Shown here: piece after piece, positions 43,830 through 53,022 of the stretch
Position numbering within the stretch: position 1 is the first letter of the stretch
Layout of the letters: each line of letters opens with the position of its first letter
Origin: Rhizobium sp. Root1220
GTDB taxonomy: Bacteria > Pseudomonadota > Alphaproteobacteria > Rhizobiales > Rhizobiaceae
Direction: 5' to 3'
DNA length: 64,000 nucleotides
NCBI RefSeq assembly: GCF_001426265.1
Contig: NZ_LMDG01000014.1
Span: forward strand, 21,941 to 85,940
The notes under the pieces: model-generated
The model's input: only the letters and a program-made list of their open reading frames with translations
What the model was told of the DNA's origin: nothing
Database searches by the model: none
Translations under genes and position numbers: made by a program

Positions 43830-44311
43830 TGCGTTTTCTGGTTTCGCATTGGATCAGAGGCGCCCTTACGGCGCTTTTTTTCATGTTTGCCTTTCCCCTC
43901 CTTGCCCAGCAGCCGATGAAATTCGACAAGGAGCCGCTGATCGTCGAGACGGCGTCGGGCAAGCGTTTGACTTTCATCGTAGAGATTGCCGATACCAGCG
44001 AGCGCCGGCAGCGCGGCCTGATGTTTCGAAAGGAAATGGCTGACGACGCGGGCATGATCTTCGATTTTGGGACGTCGCGCCGGGTGCAGATGTGGATGGA
44101 AAACACCGTTCTTCCGCTCGACATGCTGTTTGTCGATTCGACAGGCACCATCCGCAACATCAAGCAGAATGCCGTTCCCTATTCCGAAGACATCATCGAT
44201 TCGATGGCCGAGGTGAAATATGTCGTCGAACTCAATGCCGGCGTGACGGCCAAGTTGGGAATCAAGCCTGGCGACAAGGTGATGAGTGCGACAACCACGA
44301 AGAAGAAATAG
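43829..44311 (+). CDS. DUF192 family exported protein
   Basis: A 160-residue protein. The signal peptide covers about residues 1-26 (LFFMFAFPLLAQ). The DUF192 domain has ERRQRGLMFRKEMADDAGMI, MWMENTVLPLDMLFVDSTGT and a C-terminal GVTAKLGIKPGDKV. The family is widespread with no settled role. It starts inside the stop of the two-domain cold-shock gene, an arrangement repeatedly seen in rhizobia, which hints at co-expression in cold or stress responses. Confidence 0.9.
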   Translation: MRFLVSHWIRGALTALFFMFAFPLLAQQPMKFDKEPLIVETASGKRLTFIVEIADTSERRQRGLMFRKEMADDAGMIFDFGTSRRVQMWMENTVLPLDMLFVDSTGTIRNIKQNAVPYSEDIIDSMAEVKYVVELNAGVTAKLGIKPGDKVMSATTTKKK

Positions 44312-44724
44312 GGCCCGCCGGGCCTCTGCCGAATGGTCTGCAGGCACAGGTCGCCGTGCTTTCTAAGGCCGTCTGAGACGAACGGCATTCGCCGCGCAAT
44401 CCGCGGCTATCGCCGACTTGATGATGTCACGCGGCTGCTTGGCTGAAGACCCGGCAAATTGTCCTCGTACGGTCCGCCTGCCGGGCCTCCAGCGCCGCAG
44501 TGAGGGGTGGTGCGGCGCATCAGGTTTGATCTACCTTGGCGAGTCGATCCATTCAGATGACGCGCTAGGGATAACAGGTCGCGAATATCCACCACGCTTT
44601 TCCCGTTCCGGCACACAATCCCAAAACTGCGCTCGTTTCATGCCTGTCTTTGTTCACCGAACAGGTGATGTGCTGACAAACTGCCAGCGACGGCAGTCTG
44701 GCATGTACGCAGGCGACGAACCCG
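44312..44724. other. Intergenic stretch without a supported gene
   Basis: About 410 nt between DUF192 and the convergent mannonate dehydratase gene. An 8-bp perfect hairpin (GCGCCGCA at 44492 pairing with TGCGGCGC at 44511) might end transcription. Short frames on both strands have no family character. A partial match to the I-SceI recognition string (tagggataacagg, about 44567) is coincidental, as there is no homing endonuclease. Confidence 0.4.
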
Positions 44725-45912
44725 TCAGTTGGGCGGGGATCCGAGCGCGTGAAGGATGCCGCGAAGCTCGGCCAAGCCTCGCAGGCGACCAATGGCCGGA
44801 TAGCCAGGGGTAACCTGCTTGTGCAAGTCGTCGAGCATTCGATGACCATGGTCTGAGCGGAACACGATGGTTTCGTCCGCGTTCCGATTGCGGTCTTCCG
44901 CTACCAATTCCCTAAGGACTGCTACCATGTCCACATCACCTTCCAGATGGGCGCTTTCGTGAAAGCTGCGCCCGTCTCCCTCGCGCTTGGTGGCGCGCAG
45001 GTGAGCGAAGTGGATGCGTGACGCAAAGCGGCGGGCGATTGTCGGCAAATCGTTGTCGGCGCGCACGCCAAGGCTGCCGGTACAGTAGCACATGCCGTTT
45101 GCCTTGGATGGAACGGCGTCGAAAAGTGCGGCGTAGTCTTCCGCGGTCGAGGCAATGCGCGGCAGGCCAAAAAGGGAGCGCGGGGGGTCGTCCGGGTGCA
45201 AAGTCAGCTTGACGCCGCGTGCTTCCGCGGCCGGTGTCACGGCCTGCAGGAATTCGATGAGGTGCTGGCGCAGTCTCGCGGCATCGATGCCAGCATAGGC
45301 CGCAAGCTTTTCACGGAATTGGGGGATCGTCAGCGGTTCGGTTGTCGAACCGGGCAGCGCCGAGGTGATGTTCCGCGTTATGTCGGCGATCTCATTTTCC
45401 GACATCGTTTCGAAGACAGCACGGGCACGGGCCTTGTCATCTGAGGAATAGGCCTGATCTACGCCGGCGCGTTGGAGGACGAACAGGTCGAAGGCGGTGA
45501 ATTTCTCGTGATCGAACCGCATAGCTGTCGCGCCGGTGGCGATCTCGTGGTCGAGGTCCGTCCTGGTCCAGTCAACCACGGGCATGAAGTTGTAGCAGAT
45601 AACCGGGATGCCGCAGGCCGCCACGGCCTCGAGGCTCGCGATCCAGGCTTCGATCTCAGCCTTTGCCTCTTTGCCCTTGCGCTTGACGGCATCAGGAATC
45701 GGAATGCTTTCCACCACGGACCAAGTCAGCGAAGAACGCCCCGCGGGTGTCGTCTCGATCATCGCCTGCCGCTCACGGACTTCGGCTTTGGTCCAGGCGC
45801 GGCCGATTGGTATCTGATGCAACGACGATACGATATTCGTGGCCCCGGTCTGGCGAACCTCGTCGAGCGTTACCGGTGCCTCAGGCCCGAACCATCTCCA
45901 ACCCTGCCGCAT
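44725..45912 (-). CDS. uxuA: Mannonate dehydratase
   Basis: A 395-residue enzyme that dehydrates D-mannonate to 2-keto-3-deoxygluconate in hexuronate catabolism. It begins MRQGWRWFGPEAPVTLDEVR, and contains GATNIVSSLHQIPIGRAW, VICYNFMPVVDWTRTDL, LTLHPDDPPRSLFGLPRI, CYCTGSLGVRADND and FRSDHGHRMLDD. Together these hold the metal ligands (His, Cys, His, Asp) of the UxuA TIM barrel. It follows a GntR regulator by 46 nt on the same strand. The adjacent importer likely supplies the substrate. Confidence 0.95.
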   Translation of the reverse strand: MRQGWRWFGPEAPVTLDEVRQTGATNIVSSLHQIPIGRAWTKAEVRERQAMIETTPAGRSSLTWSVVESIPIPDAVKRKGKEAKAEIEAWIASLEAVAACGIPVICYNFMPVVDWTRTDLDHEIATGATAMRFDHEKFTAFDLFVLQRAGVDQAYSSDDKARARAVFETMSENEIADITRNITSALPGSTTEPLTIPQFREKLAAYAGIDAARLRQHLIEFLQAVTPAAEARGVKLTLHPDDPPRSLFGLPRIASTAEDYAALFDAVPSKANGMCYCTGSLGVRADNDLPTIARRFASRIHFAHLRATKREGDGRSFHESAHLEGDVDMVAVLRELVAEDRNRNADETIVFRSDHGHRMLDDLHKQVTPGYPAIGRLRGLAELRGILHALGSPPN

Positions 45913-45958
45913 CTCTCTCCTCCTCGCTGTCTGCTTTTGTTATGATGTGCTGATGTGT

Positions 45959-46681
45959 TCAGCAGAAATAATCCGGGTACCGAGAGCGCAATTCCGCGAC
46001 GTCGGGAATGACCGCGCTCAGGTGGTGGGCCATTGCGGCCTGCGCCGCCCCTATGTCATGCGCGGCGATTGCGTCGCGGATGACGGTGTGTTCGCGCACT
46101 ACATTGTCCATGCGCCCGAGCACGGGAAGCGTCAACCGTCGTGCCCGGTCTATCTGGACCTTGACAGTCTTCAGGATTGTCCAAATGCCGGGATAGCCGG
46201 CAACCTGAGCGATCGCCTCGTGAAATGCCTCGTCTTCCTCATGAAAACCGGAGGTGTCGCCGAGGACCGCCAGCGCCTTCTGTCGGGCGATGATAGCGTC
46301 CAGACGCGAGACATCGATCGCTGCAGCAATCTCCGCGGCTCGGCACACCGTGGTGCCTTCCAGCGCCTTGCGCACGACGACCGCCTCGGGGATGGACGAC
46401 ACAGGCACTCTTGCGACAACCGTTCCGGACTGCGGATAGATATCGACGAGCCCGCCCTCTGAAAGCCTCAGCAGCGCTTCGCGAACGGGCGTCCGGCTGA
46501 CGCCAAAATCCTCTGCAATGCGCTTCTCTTGAAGAGCCATTCCCGGTGGCATCCGAAGGGAAAGGATGTCGCCATAAAGCCGATCAAAGATAGCGTCCGC
46601 CGTGGTCACGCGCCGAATCTTGGCCGGTCTCTCGGCAGGAGTCGGGAGGGCAATGGCGGCGGGAATTGTGGCTGGCTGCAT
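45959..46681 (-). CDS. GntR-family regulator (FCD type)
   Basis: A 240-residue FadR-like transcription factor. The winged HTH is seen as ITRD-type: FDRLYGDILSLRMPPGMALQ and EKRIAEDFGVSRTPVREALL, then GLVDIYPQSGTVVARVP. The FCD effector domain follows with EDEAFHEAIAQVAGYPGIWT and VREHTVIRDAIAAHD (metal-ligand histidines). It probably senses a sugar acid. The palindrome ATACTAGTAT lies 31 nt upstream of its start, within the divergent region shared with the ABC operon. Confidence 0.92.
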   Translation of the reverse strand: MQPATIPAAIALPTPAERPAKIRRVTTADAIFDRLYGDILSLRMPPGMALQEKRIAEDFGVSRTPVREALLRLSEGGLVDIYPQSGTVVARVPVSSIPEAVVVRKALEGTTVCRAAEIAAAIDVSRLDAIIARQKALAVLGDTSGFHEEDEAFHEAIAQVAGYPGIWTILKTVKVQIDRARRLTLPVLGRMDNVVREHTVIRDAIAAHDIGAAQAAMAHHLSAVIPDVAELRSRYPDYFC

Positions 46682-46711
46682 AGAGCGCCCTGAACATTGA
46701 CTTAACTGTGC

Positions 46712-46721
46712 ATACTAGTAT
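46712..46721. promoter_or_regulatory. Palindrome ATACTAGTAT, candidate GntR operator
   Basis: A perfect 10-bp palindrome in TGCATACTAGTATATCA, 31 nt upstream of the GntR start and 170 nt upstream of the divergent binding-protein start. FCD-type GntR regulators bind short dyads of this type (TnGTAnACn-like), so autoregulation and control of the importer are plausible. Confidence 0.6.
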
Positions 46722-46890
46722 ATCAATTCAGATGCGCTGCCAAGATGTGCCGAGGAGGAACGGTACCTTGCAGCCACTTCAGGAGCTTCCACACAGCCCA
46801 TACTAGCACCGGTCTACAGCAGATCGTTGGTGCCGAGCATCGAGGCGACTGTCCCCGTTTGATGCAGCCATAAGAGGAGGAGAGAACACT

Positions 46891-48066
46891 ATGAAAATTA
46901 CCCGCAGAACTTTTGTCGGTACTGCCGCTAGCGCGGTGGTCGCAGGACTGCTTCCGGTCCGGGCGTGGGCACAGGCCAAGAAGCCCGCAAGCCCTGTCAC
47001 CGTTACCATCGCCGACGTTGCCGGCAACTTGGCGCTGACGCAGGGTATGTTTGAAGCCTACCTGGCGGAAAAGCCCGAGTGGGTTTCTAATTTTGCCTTT
47101 ACCAAGGCGCCGGCGCCGGAACTTCCGGGGAAGATCAAGGCGCAGCAGGATGCCGGCAAGGTCGATATCGACCTCGTCCTGACCGGCACCGATGCGCTGT
47201 CTGCCGGTCTCGATCAGGGCCTGTGGATCGACCTTTCGGCCCACAAGGCTGCGCTCCCGGATCTGCAATCCATCCTGCAGCCGCAGGCTTTCAAGATGCA
47301 GGGCCTGGCCAAGGATCAGGGCATTGTCATCACCTATTATCCGTCCGGGCCGCTTATCGAGTACATGCCTGACAAAGTCCCCACCCCGCCCAAGACCGCG
47401 CAGGAACTGCTCGAGTGGACCAAGGCAAACAAGAACCGCTTCATCTATGCAAGACCGGCGAATTCCGGCCCTGGCAGGACATTCCTGATGGGGTTGCCCT
47501 ATCTGCTCGGTGACAGCGATCCACGCGATCCGGTCAACGGCTGGGCCAAGACCTGGGAATATCTTGCGGCTCTGGGCGAGAATATCGAATACTATCCGAC
47601 CGGCACCGGTCAGGTGATGAAGGAACTCGGCGAAGGCACACGCGACATCGTCGTCTCCACCACTGGCTGGGACATCAATCCGCGCGCGCTGGGCATCGTT
47701 CCTGCCGAGGCCAAGGTGCAGAAACTCGATGGGTTCCACTGGGTTACGGATGCACACTACGCGGTGATCCCGAAGGGTGTGTCCGACGAGAAGATCGCGG
47801 TGCTGCTCGACGTTCTCAACTACATCCTTCAGCCGAAGCAGCAGGCGATTGCCTATGATGCCGGCTATTTCTATCCGGGCCCGGCCGTCAAGGACGTGAC
47901 GATCGACATGGCGCCGCAGGAAAGCCAGGACATCATCAAGGAGTTTGGTCGGCCCGAATATGCCGATTGGATCGCGAACAATCCGCTGGAGGTGCCGCTC
48001 GAACCAAAGCTGCTCGTCCAGGCTTTCCGCCTCTGGGACGAAAAGATCGGCGCCAAGAAGGGTTGA
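46891..48066 (+). CDS. Tat-dependent ABC substrate-binding protein
   Basis: A 391-residue extracellular solute-binding protein. The signal MKITRRTFVGTAASAVVAGL has the twin-arginine motif TRRTF, so it is exported by Tat. The mature part includes VDIDLVLTGTDALSAGLDQG and ITYYPSGPLIEYMPDKVPTP, typical of the family that works with PotABC-like permeases. It is the first gene of an importer operon; a hairpin follows its stop. AGAGGAGGAGAG precedes the ATG. The ligand is probably a sugar acid, by context with uxuA. Confidence 0.92.
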   Translation: MKITRRTFVGTAASAVVAGLLPVRAWAQAKKPASPVTVTIADVAGNLALTQGMFEAYLAEKPEWVSNFAFTKAPAPELPGKIKAQQDAGKVDIDLVLTGTDALSAGLDQGLWIDLSAHKAALPDLQSILQPQAFKMQGLAKDQGIVITYYPSGPLIEYMPDKVPTPPKTAQELLEWTKANKNRFIYARPANSGPGRTFLMGLPYLLGDSDPRDPVNGWAKTWEYLAALGENIEYYPTGTGQVMKELGEGTRDIVVSTTGWDINPRALGIVPAEAKVQKLDGFHWVTDAHYAVIPKGVSDEKIAVLLDVLNYILQPKQQAIAYDAGYFYPGPAVKDVTIDMAPQESQDIIKEFGRPEYADWIANNPLEVPLEPKLLVQAFRLWDEKIGAKKG

Positions 48067-48077
48067 TCTTGAAAAAC

Positions 48078-48107
48078 GCCGGCTCCGATCATGACATCGG
48101 AGCCGGC
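48078..48107 (+). promoter_or_regulatory. Hairpin after the binding-protein gene
   Basis: GCCGGCTCCGAT pairs over 12 bp with ATCGGAGCCGGC around a 6-nt loop, 11 nt after the stop. There is no U-tract. As in other ABC operons, it probably stabilises the binding-protein message and reduces read-through. Confidence 0.75.
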
Positions 48108-48122
48108 CCATTATATCGGTGA

Positions 48123-49220
48123 ATGGAGATTGGCTTGAATTCGGTTCCGAATGCAGTGGCCTCTGCGCGTAGCAATGCCCGCCTTGAGCTTGATGGCCTT
48201 AGCCGCTCGTTCGGGGCCTATAACGCCCTCGATGCGATTGACCTGACGATCGAACCGGGGGAGTTCGTCGCGCTGCTCGGCCCGTCTGGCTGTGGCAAGT
48301 CGACCGCGTTAAATTGCATTGCCGGCCTACTGGGGTTGTCGGGGGGAGAAATCCGCCTGGGCGGCAATCGTATCGACCAACTGGAGCCTGAGCGGCGTGG
48401 TTTCGGCATGGTGTTCCAGAGCTACGCACTGTTTCCACATATGAGCGTACGCAAGAATGTCGGCTTTGGTCTGACCATGCAGGGCATCAAGGGGACGGAG
48501 GCCGACAAGCGCATCAATGATGCGCTGGCGCTGGTGCGTCTTGAGAGCCAGGCGGAGAAGCTGCCTGGCCAACTTTCCGGCGGTCAGCAGCAGCGCGTGG
48601 CGATAGCGCGCGCCATCGTCATTCGCCCGCCCGTCGTCCTGATGGATGAGCCCCTTTCCAACCTCGATGCGAAGCTGCGCCTTGAAATGCGCGCCGAAAT
48701 CCGCGGCATCCACGATCAGATCGGCTCTACCACCATTTACGTGACACACGACCAGGACGAGGCGCTATCGCTAGCCGATCGAATTGTCGTGATGAGTCAG
48801 GGGCATATCGAGCAGATCGGCTCACCGCAGGACCTTTACCAGCGTCCCGTCAATGTAGATGTGGCCGACTTCATGGGGTTTCGCACCCGCGTAGCCGGCA
48901 GAGTAGTCGGCGTTTCCGGAGATGAGGCGGAGATCGAGGTCGCTGGAGCGCGCGTTGCGGGTACCATCCGGACTCCGTTGAAAGTCGGTGATGCAGCCAT
49001 ACTGTCGGTGCGGCCGGAGGATCTCGTCGCCGAGGAGGAGGGAATTCCTGCCACTGTCGCCAGTATGGAGTATCGTGGTCGTGCGTTCTTCGGCATGGCG
49101 CGATCGAACGATGGATCGGAGCTTTATTTTCGAGCCGACGACGTGCTGCCGCGGGGAGCGGCTACGCGCCTGCGACCGGTTGCGGGAAGGGCGCTTCTCT
49201 TCAGGGATACTGCGCGATGA
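48123..49220 (+). CDS. ABC importer ATP-binding protein
   Basis: A 365-residue PotA/MalK-type ATPase. Walker A is LLGPSGCGKSTALNCIAG, the signature QLSGGQQQRVAIARAIVIRP, Walker B VLMDEPLSNLDAKL, and the switch His is in YVTHDQDEALSLADR. A TOBE domain (about 265-360) follows. ATG 48123 is used; TTG 48135 with GGAG upstream is also possible. The stop overlaps the permease start as ATGA. Confidence 0.94.
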   Translation: MEIGLNSVPNAVASARSNARLELDGLSRSFGAYNALDAIDLTIEPGEFVALLGPSGCGKSTALNCIAGLLGLSGGEIRLGGNRIDQLEPERRGFGMVFQSYALFPHMSVRKNVGFGLTMQGIKGTEADKRINDALALVRLESQAEKLPGQLSGGQQQRVAIARAIVIRPPVVLMDEPLSNLDAKLRLEMRAEIRGIHDQIGSTTIYVTHDQDEALSLADRIVVMSQGHIEQIGSPQDLYQRPVNVDVADFMGFRTRVAGRVVGVSGDEAEIEVAGARVAGTIRTPLKVGDAAILSVRPEDLVAEEEGIPATVASMEYRGRAFFGMARSNDGSELYFRADDVLPRGAATRLRPVAGRALLFRDTAR

Positions 49221-50098
49221 GCCGGTCATCCCTGCAAACGCGGCTTGCTGCGCGCGGCTTCGACGGCACGACGATATTGCTGTTGCCTGGGCTGGCCTTC
49301 ATGATCGCGCTGTTCGTCTATCCGTTCCTATACGGCGTCGTAGACTCCCTGGTGCCGAAGGACGGCGGCGCGTGGTACGCGAATTATGCAAAGTTTTTCA
49401 GCGATCCGTTCCAATACAACACCATTGGCGCCACGCTGTGGCTTGCGCTTCCGGTGACAATCATCAACCTCGCGTTTGCGGTGCCGGTCGCCTTCCGCGT
49501 CCGATTGATGCGAAGGCAACGGCTGCTGACCACAATTCTGGTGCTGCCGATCACCCTTGGCACCGTTTTCGTGGCCGATGGCCTGGTCACCTTCCTTGGC
49601 CCCCGCGGGTGGTTCAATCATACGCTCCTGCTCCTTGGAATTCTTGATTCTCCGGTGAAGCTGACGAACAACTACTGGGGCGTTTTTGCGTCCCTGCTGA
49701 TCACCGGCTTTCCTTTCGCGTTCCTGCTGACGCTCTCATACGTCACCGGTATCGACCCTGCTATCGAGCAGGCGGCGGCCACCCTTGGCGCTGGTCCGCG
49801 CCGGCGCTTCTTCCGGGTGTTCCTGCCGCTTCTGGTGCCCGGGCTGGCGGTGACCTTTTGCCTTGCCTTCGTCCAGGCATTTGCCGTCTTTCCATCCGCG
49901 GTTCTGCTCGGCGCGCCCGCCGGTCCGACGCGGGTTATCTCGATCGCAGCTTATCAAGCCGCCTTCGAGCAATACGACCACTCGCTCGGTTCGGCGATCG
50001 CGCTGATCATGGGGGGCGTCGAACTCGCCGTGGTTCTTGCGGTGCTCGGCGGTCGGTCGTTCTTCTATCGCGGCCCTGCCGGCGGCACGAAAGGCTAG
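49217..50098 (+). CDS. ABC importer permease A
   Basis: A 293-residue permease with six membrane helices (first LLPGLAFMIALFVYPFLYGV). The EAA loop is IEQAAATLGAGPRRRFFRVF, similar to putrescine-type (PotB-like) permeases. It is coupled to the ATPase by an ATGA overlap and is 2 nt from permease B. Confidence 0.93.
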   Translation: MSRSSLQTRLAARGFDGTTILLLPGLAFMIALFVYPFLYGVVDSLVPKDGGAWYANYAKFFSDPFQYNTIGATLWLALPVTIINLAFAVPVAFRVRLMRRQRLLTTILVLPITLGTVFVADGLVTFLGPRGWFNHTLLLLGILDSPVKLTNNYWGVFASLLITGFPFAFLLTLSYVTGIDPAIEQAAATLGAGPRRRFFRVFLPLLVPGLAVTFCLAFVQAFAVFPSAVLLGAPAGPTRVISIAAYQAAFEQYDHSLGSAIALIMGGVELAVVLAVLGGRSFFYRGPAGGTKG

Positions 50099-50100
50099 TC

Positions 50101-50943
50101 ATGATCCGCGATCAAGGTCTCACCTCGAAGATCTGGCGCCTCGCCATCTGGGCGCTTGCCACACTCTTCGTCCTCAATCTTCTTGCCGTCATCGCCGCCG
50201 TCGTTGTCAACTCTTTCGCTACCCGATGGCTCGGCACCTGGCTTCCGGCAGGCTGGACGACAAAGTGGTATTTCAGTGCATGGAAGGAATTCCAGCTCTC
50301 CAGCGTGGTTCTCGTCACATTCGAGATCGTCTTCACCGTCGTCATCATCTCCGGCATTCTCGGTGTCATGGCGGCGTACGCGCTGGCGCGACGCGATTTT
50401 GCGGGAAAGCGCCTGGTCGTACTGCTCTTTCTGCTGCCGCTGCTCATTCCGCCGCTCACCTACGGCATCCCACTCGCGACCGTGCTCTATCAACTCGGGC
50501 TTGGCGGGACTTTCTGGGGCGTGGTGCTGATCAACGTCGTGCCGTCGCTGCCGTTCGTCGTTCTGGTCATGATCCCATTCATCGAACAGATCGATCCGCG
50601 CATCGAGGCGGCTGCCCGTGTATTCGGGGCAGGGACGACAAGTCTGTTCGTGCGCATCCTGCTGCCGCTGCTCTTGCCAGGCATGCTTGCGGCCCTGCTG
50701 CTCGTGCTCGTTCGCACGATTGCCATGTTCGAGCTGACGTTCCTAATTGCCGGGCCGACGACGCAGACGTTGGTGGTTTCTCTCTACTACGCCGTATTTG
50801 CATCAGGTGTGCGTGCGGGCCAGTCGATTGATGCGATGGCGGTCGTCTACATGGTGACGACGCTTTTCTGGCTCATCATCGCGCTTCAATTTGTAAATCC
50901 AACGCAGATTGTGGCGAGGGCGAAGCAGCCGTCGGCACACTAG
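50101..50943 (+). CDS. ABC importer permease B
   Basis: A 280-residue permease with six helices (RLAIWALATLFVLNLLAVIA first). Its EAA loop is IEAAARVFGAGTTSLFVRIL. It follows permease A by 2 nt and closes the four-gene importer. The PotC-like C-terminus (VVYMVTTLFWLIIALQFVNP) is complete. Confidence 0.93.
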   Translation: MIRDQGLTSKIWRLAIWALATLFVLNLLAVIAAVVVNSFATRWLGTWLPAGWTTKWYFSAWKEFQLSSVVLVTFEIVFTVVIISGILGVMAAYALARRDFAGKRLVVLLFLLPLLIPPLTYGIPLATVLYQLGLGGTFWGVVLINVVPSLPFVVLVMIPFIEQIDPRIEAAARVFGAGTTSLFVRILLPLLLPGMLAALLLVLVRTIAMFELTFLIAGPTTQTLVVSLYYAVFASGVRAGQSIDAMAVVYMVTTLFWLIIALQFVNPTQIVARAKQPSAH

Positions 50944-51044
50944 ATTGCCGATGCCCGGTCATGGAAAACAGCGGAGCAGAAATGCACCGCTGTCAACTGA
51001 TTCCCCCGTGAAGGGGAACCACTAATTCGGCCGGATCAAGCCGA

Positions 51045-51338
51045 CTATTTGTTCTTGAGAAGCCAGATTTTGCCTGCCATGGTTATCCCATGTGCCGTGC
51101 CTTCGGCCGGGACATCGGCATCCAGCGGCTCAAGAAAACCCATGCCGCGCAACTCGGTCAGGGTTGTCGTGCTCAGGAACTTGATCTTCTGTGGCCGCTC
51201 CTTGAACCTGTCGGTCTTTGCGTAGGTGACAGTGGCGTTCAGATGCGTCCACTTCTTGGCGTCCTGCGGGAACAGGTCTCCGTCCAGGGCAAGTTTCAAA
51301 CCCCTGATTTGAATGGGTGTAAGGTCTACTTTGTTCAA
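51045..51338 (-). CDS. Small hypothetical protein
   Basis: A 97-residue soluble protein (MNKVDLTPIQIRGLKLALDG...TLTELRGMGFLEPLDADVPA...ITMAGKIWLLKNK). It looks like a small helical fold, perhaps with a winged-helix character (TTLTELRGMGFLE then ITMAGKIWL). It stands alone between the importer operon and the desaturase gene. No function is assigned. Confidence 0.75.
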   Translation of the reverse strand: MNKVDLTPIQIRGLKLALDGDLFPQDAKKWTHLNATVTYAKTDRFKERPQKIKFLSTTTLTELRGMGFLEPLDADVPAEGTAHGITMAGKIWLLKNK

Positions 51339-51418
51339 TTTTCTATCCTCGAAACGGCTAGGCCGAAGGTGAATGACGACCTGCGCTCGGCGCGGGCGAT
51401 TTGTTCACACTTAGGGCA

Positions 51419-52459
51419 TCATATGGTGGCGGCTACTTTGGCTGCATCACGGAAGGAGACGAGCTTTCCGCTCTTTTCATCCCACAGTGTGAGCCTGACG
51501 CATTGAAGGCTTTCCCAGAGTGTTATGCGACCGATGCCGGCCAGCTCGGGATAGTCACGCAGGACCTCAGGGAGGCGATAGTAAGGTATTCTGCTCGACA
51601 GATGATGGACGTGATGAACGCCGATATTGCCGGTGATCCATCGCAGCACCAGCGGCAGGTCGTAGTGGGAAGCGCCGTGCAGTGCGGCCTGCGGGAAATG
51701 CCACTCCTCGCCCTTTGACCAGTGCGTTTCCTCGAACTGGTGCTGAACATAGAAGAGCCATACGCCGGCCGCGCCGGCAAGCAGCACGATAGGGAGATGG
51801 ATCGCGAGGAACGGAACAAGTCCGAAAGCCCAGATCATGCCCGCAGCCAGTGCAGCCACGGCCACGTTTGTCGCCATCGTTGAAATCCAGGGCAGGGGGC
51901 CGTCGCGCATCATTCCCAGCGGTAGGCGTTGCTTGATGAGAAAGAGCCATGCGGGGCCGATGCCGAACATCACCAGAGGATGCCGATAGAGGCGGTAAGC
52001 GAGCCGCTTTGATCGGGGCAGCGAACGATACTCGGCGATCGTCAGCGTGGTAATGTCGCCGATACCGCGCTCGTCGAGGTTTCCCGCCGTCGCGTGATGC
52101 GCGGCGTGCGCCCGTCGCCAGTAGTCATAGGGTGTCAGGGTCAGGACGCCGAGGATGCGACCGGTCCAGTCATCGAGGCGCCGGCGGGCAAAGAAGGAGC
52201 CGTGCCCGCAATCATGCTGGATCATGAACAGGCGAAGCAGAAATGCCGCGGCCGGAACGACCAGCGCCAATCCCAGCCAAAAACCGTTGTGAACGGTGAC
52301 ATAGGCGCACATCAGGATTGCAATGAATGGAAGCAGCGTGACGAGGAGCTCGAAGCTGCTCCGCCCCATGCGTGGCTGGCGGTAGGCTGAAAGAATCTTC
52401 AGCCAAGCTCCGACATTTTCTTCGGCAGGTGCCGCAGTTGCGTAGGCGTGAGCGCTCAT
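51419..52459 (-). CDS. Fatty acid desaturase
   Basis: A 346-residue membrane-bound diiron desaturase. The three histidine boxes are HDCGHGS (about 82-88), HAAHH (about 118-122) and HVHHL (about residue 300), with about four to six membrane helices between them. The substrate is a fatty acyl group of lipid; no acyl-chain specificity can be deduced. ATG 52459 is chosen as start because an earlier ATG (52516) adds a leader unlike the family. It is a single gene. Confidence 0.92.
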   Translation of the reverse strand: MSAHAYATAAPAEENVGAWLKILSAYRQPRMGRSSFELLVTLLPFIAILMCAYVTVHNGFWLGLALVVPAAAFLLRLFMIQHDCGHGSFFARRRLDDWTGRILGVLTLTPYDYWRRAHAAHHATAGNLDERGIGDITTLTIAEYRSLPRSKRLAYRLYRHPLVMFGIGPAWLFLIKQRLPLGMMRDGPLPWISTMATNVAVAALAAGMIWAFGLVPFLAIHLPIVLLAGAAGVWLFYVQHQFEETHWSKGEEWHFPQAALHGASHYDLPLVLRWITGNIGVHHVHHLSSRIPYYRLPEVLRDYPELAGIGRITLWESLQCVRLTLWDEKSGKLVSFRDAAKVAATI

Positions 52460-52535
52460 GAAGGTCGATCCGTGTTGGCCGGGTATGCTGCGTCGCCGAA
52501 ACGGACCCGCTTGCACTCTCCAGTATATTCAGTCC

Positions 52536-52916
52536 TCAGCTCTTGCGAGCCTTGCGTGCCGCATAGCGACGGTCTCGCTCGGCCTTACGTTCGGCTTCAT
52601 CGGCTAGAACGCGCGCGATCCGATCGTTGACCTCTGCTTCGCGAGCCTCGGCTTCGGCCTTCCTGTCAGCCTCGGCTGCGGCCGTGCGTGCTGCGGCCTC
52701 TACGAGGAGGCGCTCGTTTTCCGCCTGCTTCAATGCTTCGCGCTCGGCGCGACGAGCATCTCTGGCGTTGGCAACGGCCTCACGCGCGGCAAGCCGCTCC
52801 TGCATTTCAGGATCGGTCGGTTTCGGTGCAGAAGCAAATTTAGACAGCAATTCTTTCTTCGCTTGCGCGGCGGCAGTGCGACGTTCTGCAAAGCCATTGT
52901 CGTTCAGGTGTCTCAA
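52536..52916 (-). CDS. DUF6481-like charged helical protein
   Basis: A 126-residue, strongly charged protein (Ala, Glu, Arg, Lys) predicted as one long helix or coiled coil: EMQERLAAREAVANARDARR and AEREALKQAENERLLVEAAA. It starts MRHLNDNGFAERRTAAAQAK and ends in a basic tail (RRYAARKARKS). The start MRHLNDNGFAERRTAA is highly characteristic of a rhizobial small family. It may bind nucleic acid or associate with ribosomes, but this is a guess. Confidence 0.8.
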   Translation of the reverse strand: MRHLNDNGFAERRTAAAQAKKELLSKFASAPKPTDPEMQERLAAREAVANARDARRAEREALKQAENERLLVEAAARTAAAEADRKAEAEAREAEVNDRIARVLADEAERKAERDRRYAARKARKS

Positions 52917-53022
52917 CGTGTGTTCCTTGTTCGTATCTCGGGTGGTGGTATTCGCGGCATTGCGAATAGATCGTCAGGCCGAAGCTCTATCAGCATTTGC
53001 GGCGATTTAAGAGCACATGACG

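Noticed and set aside
44566..44580. String tagggataacagg similar to the I-SceI homing site
   Set aside because: Only part of the 18-bp site is present and there is no intron or homing endonuclease; chance match.
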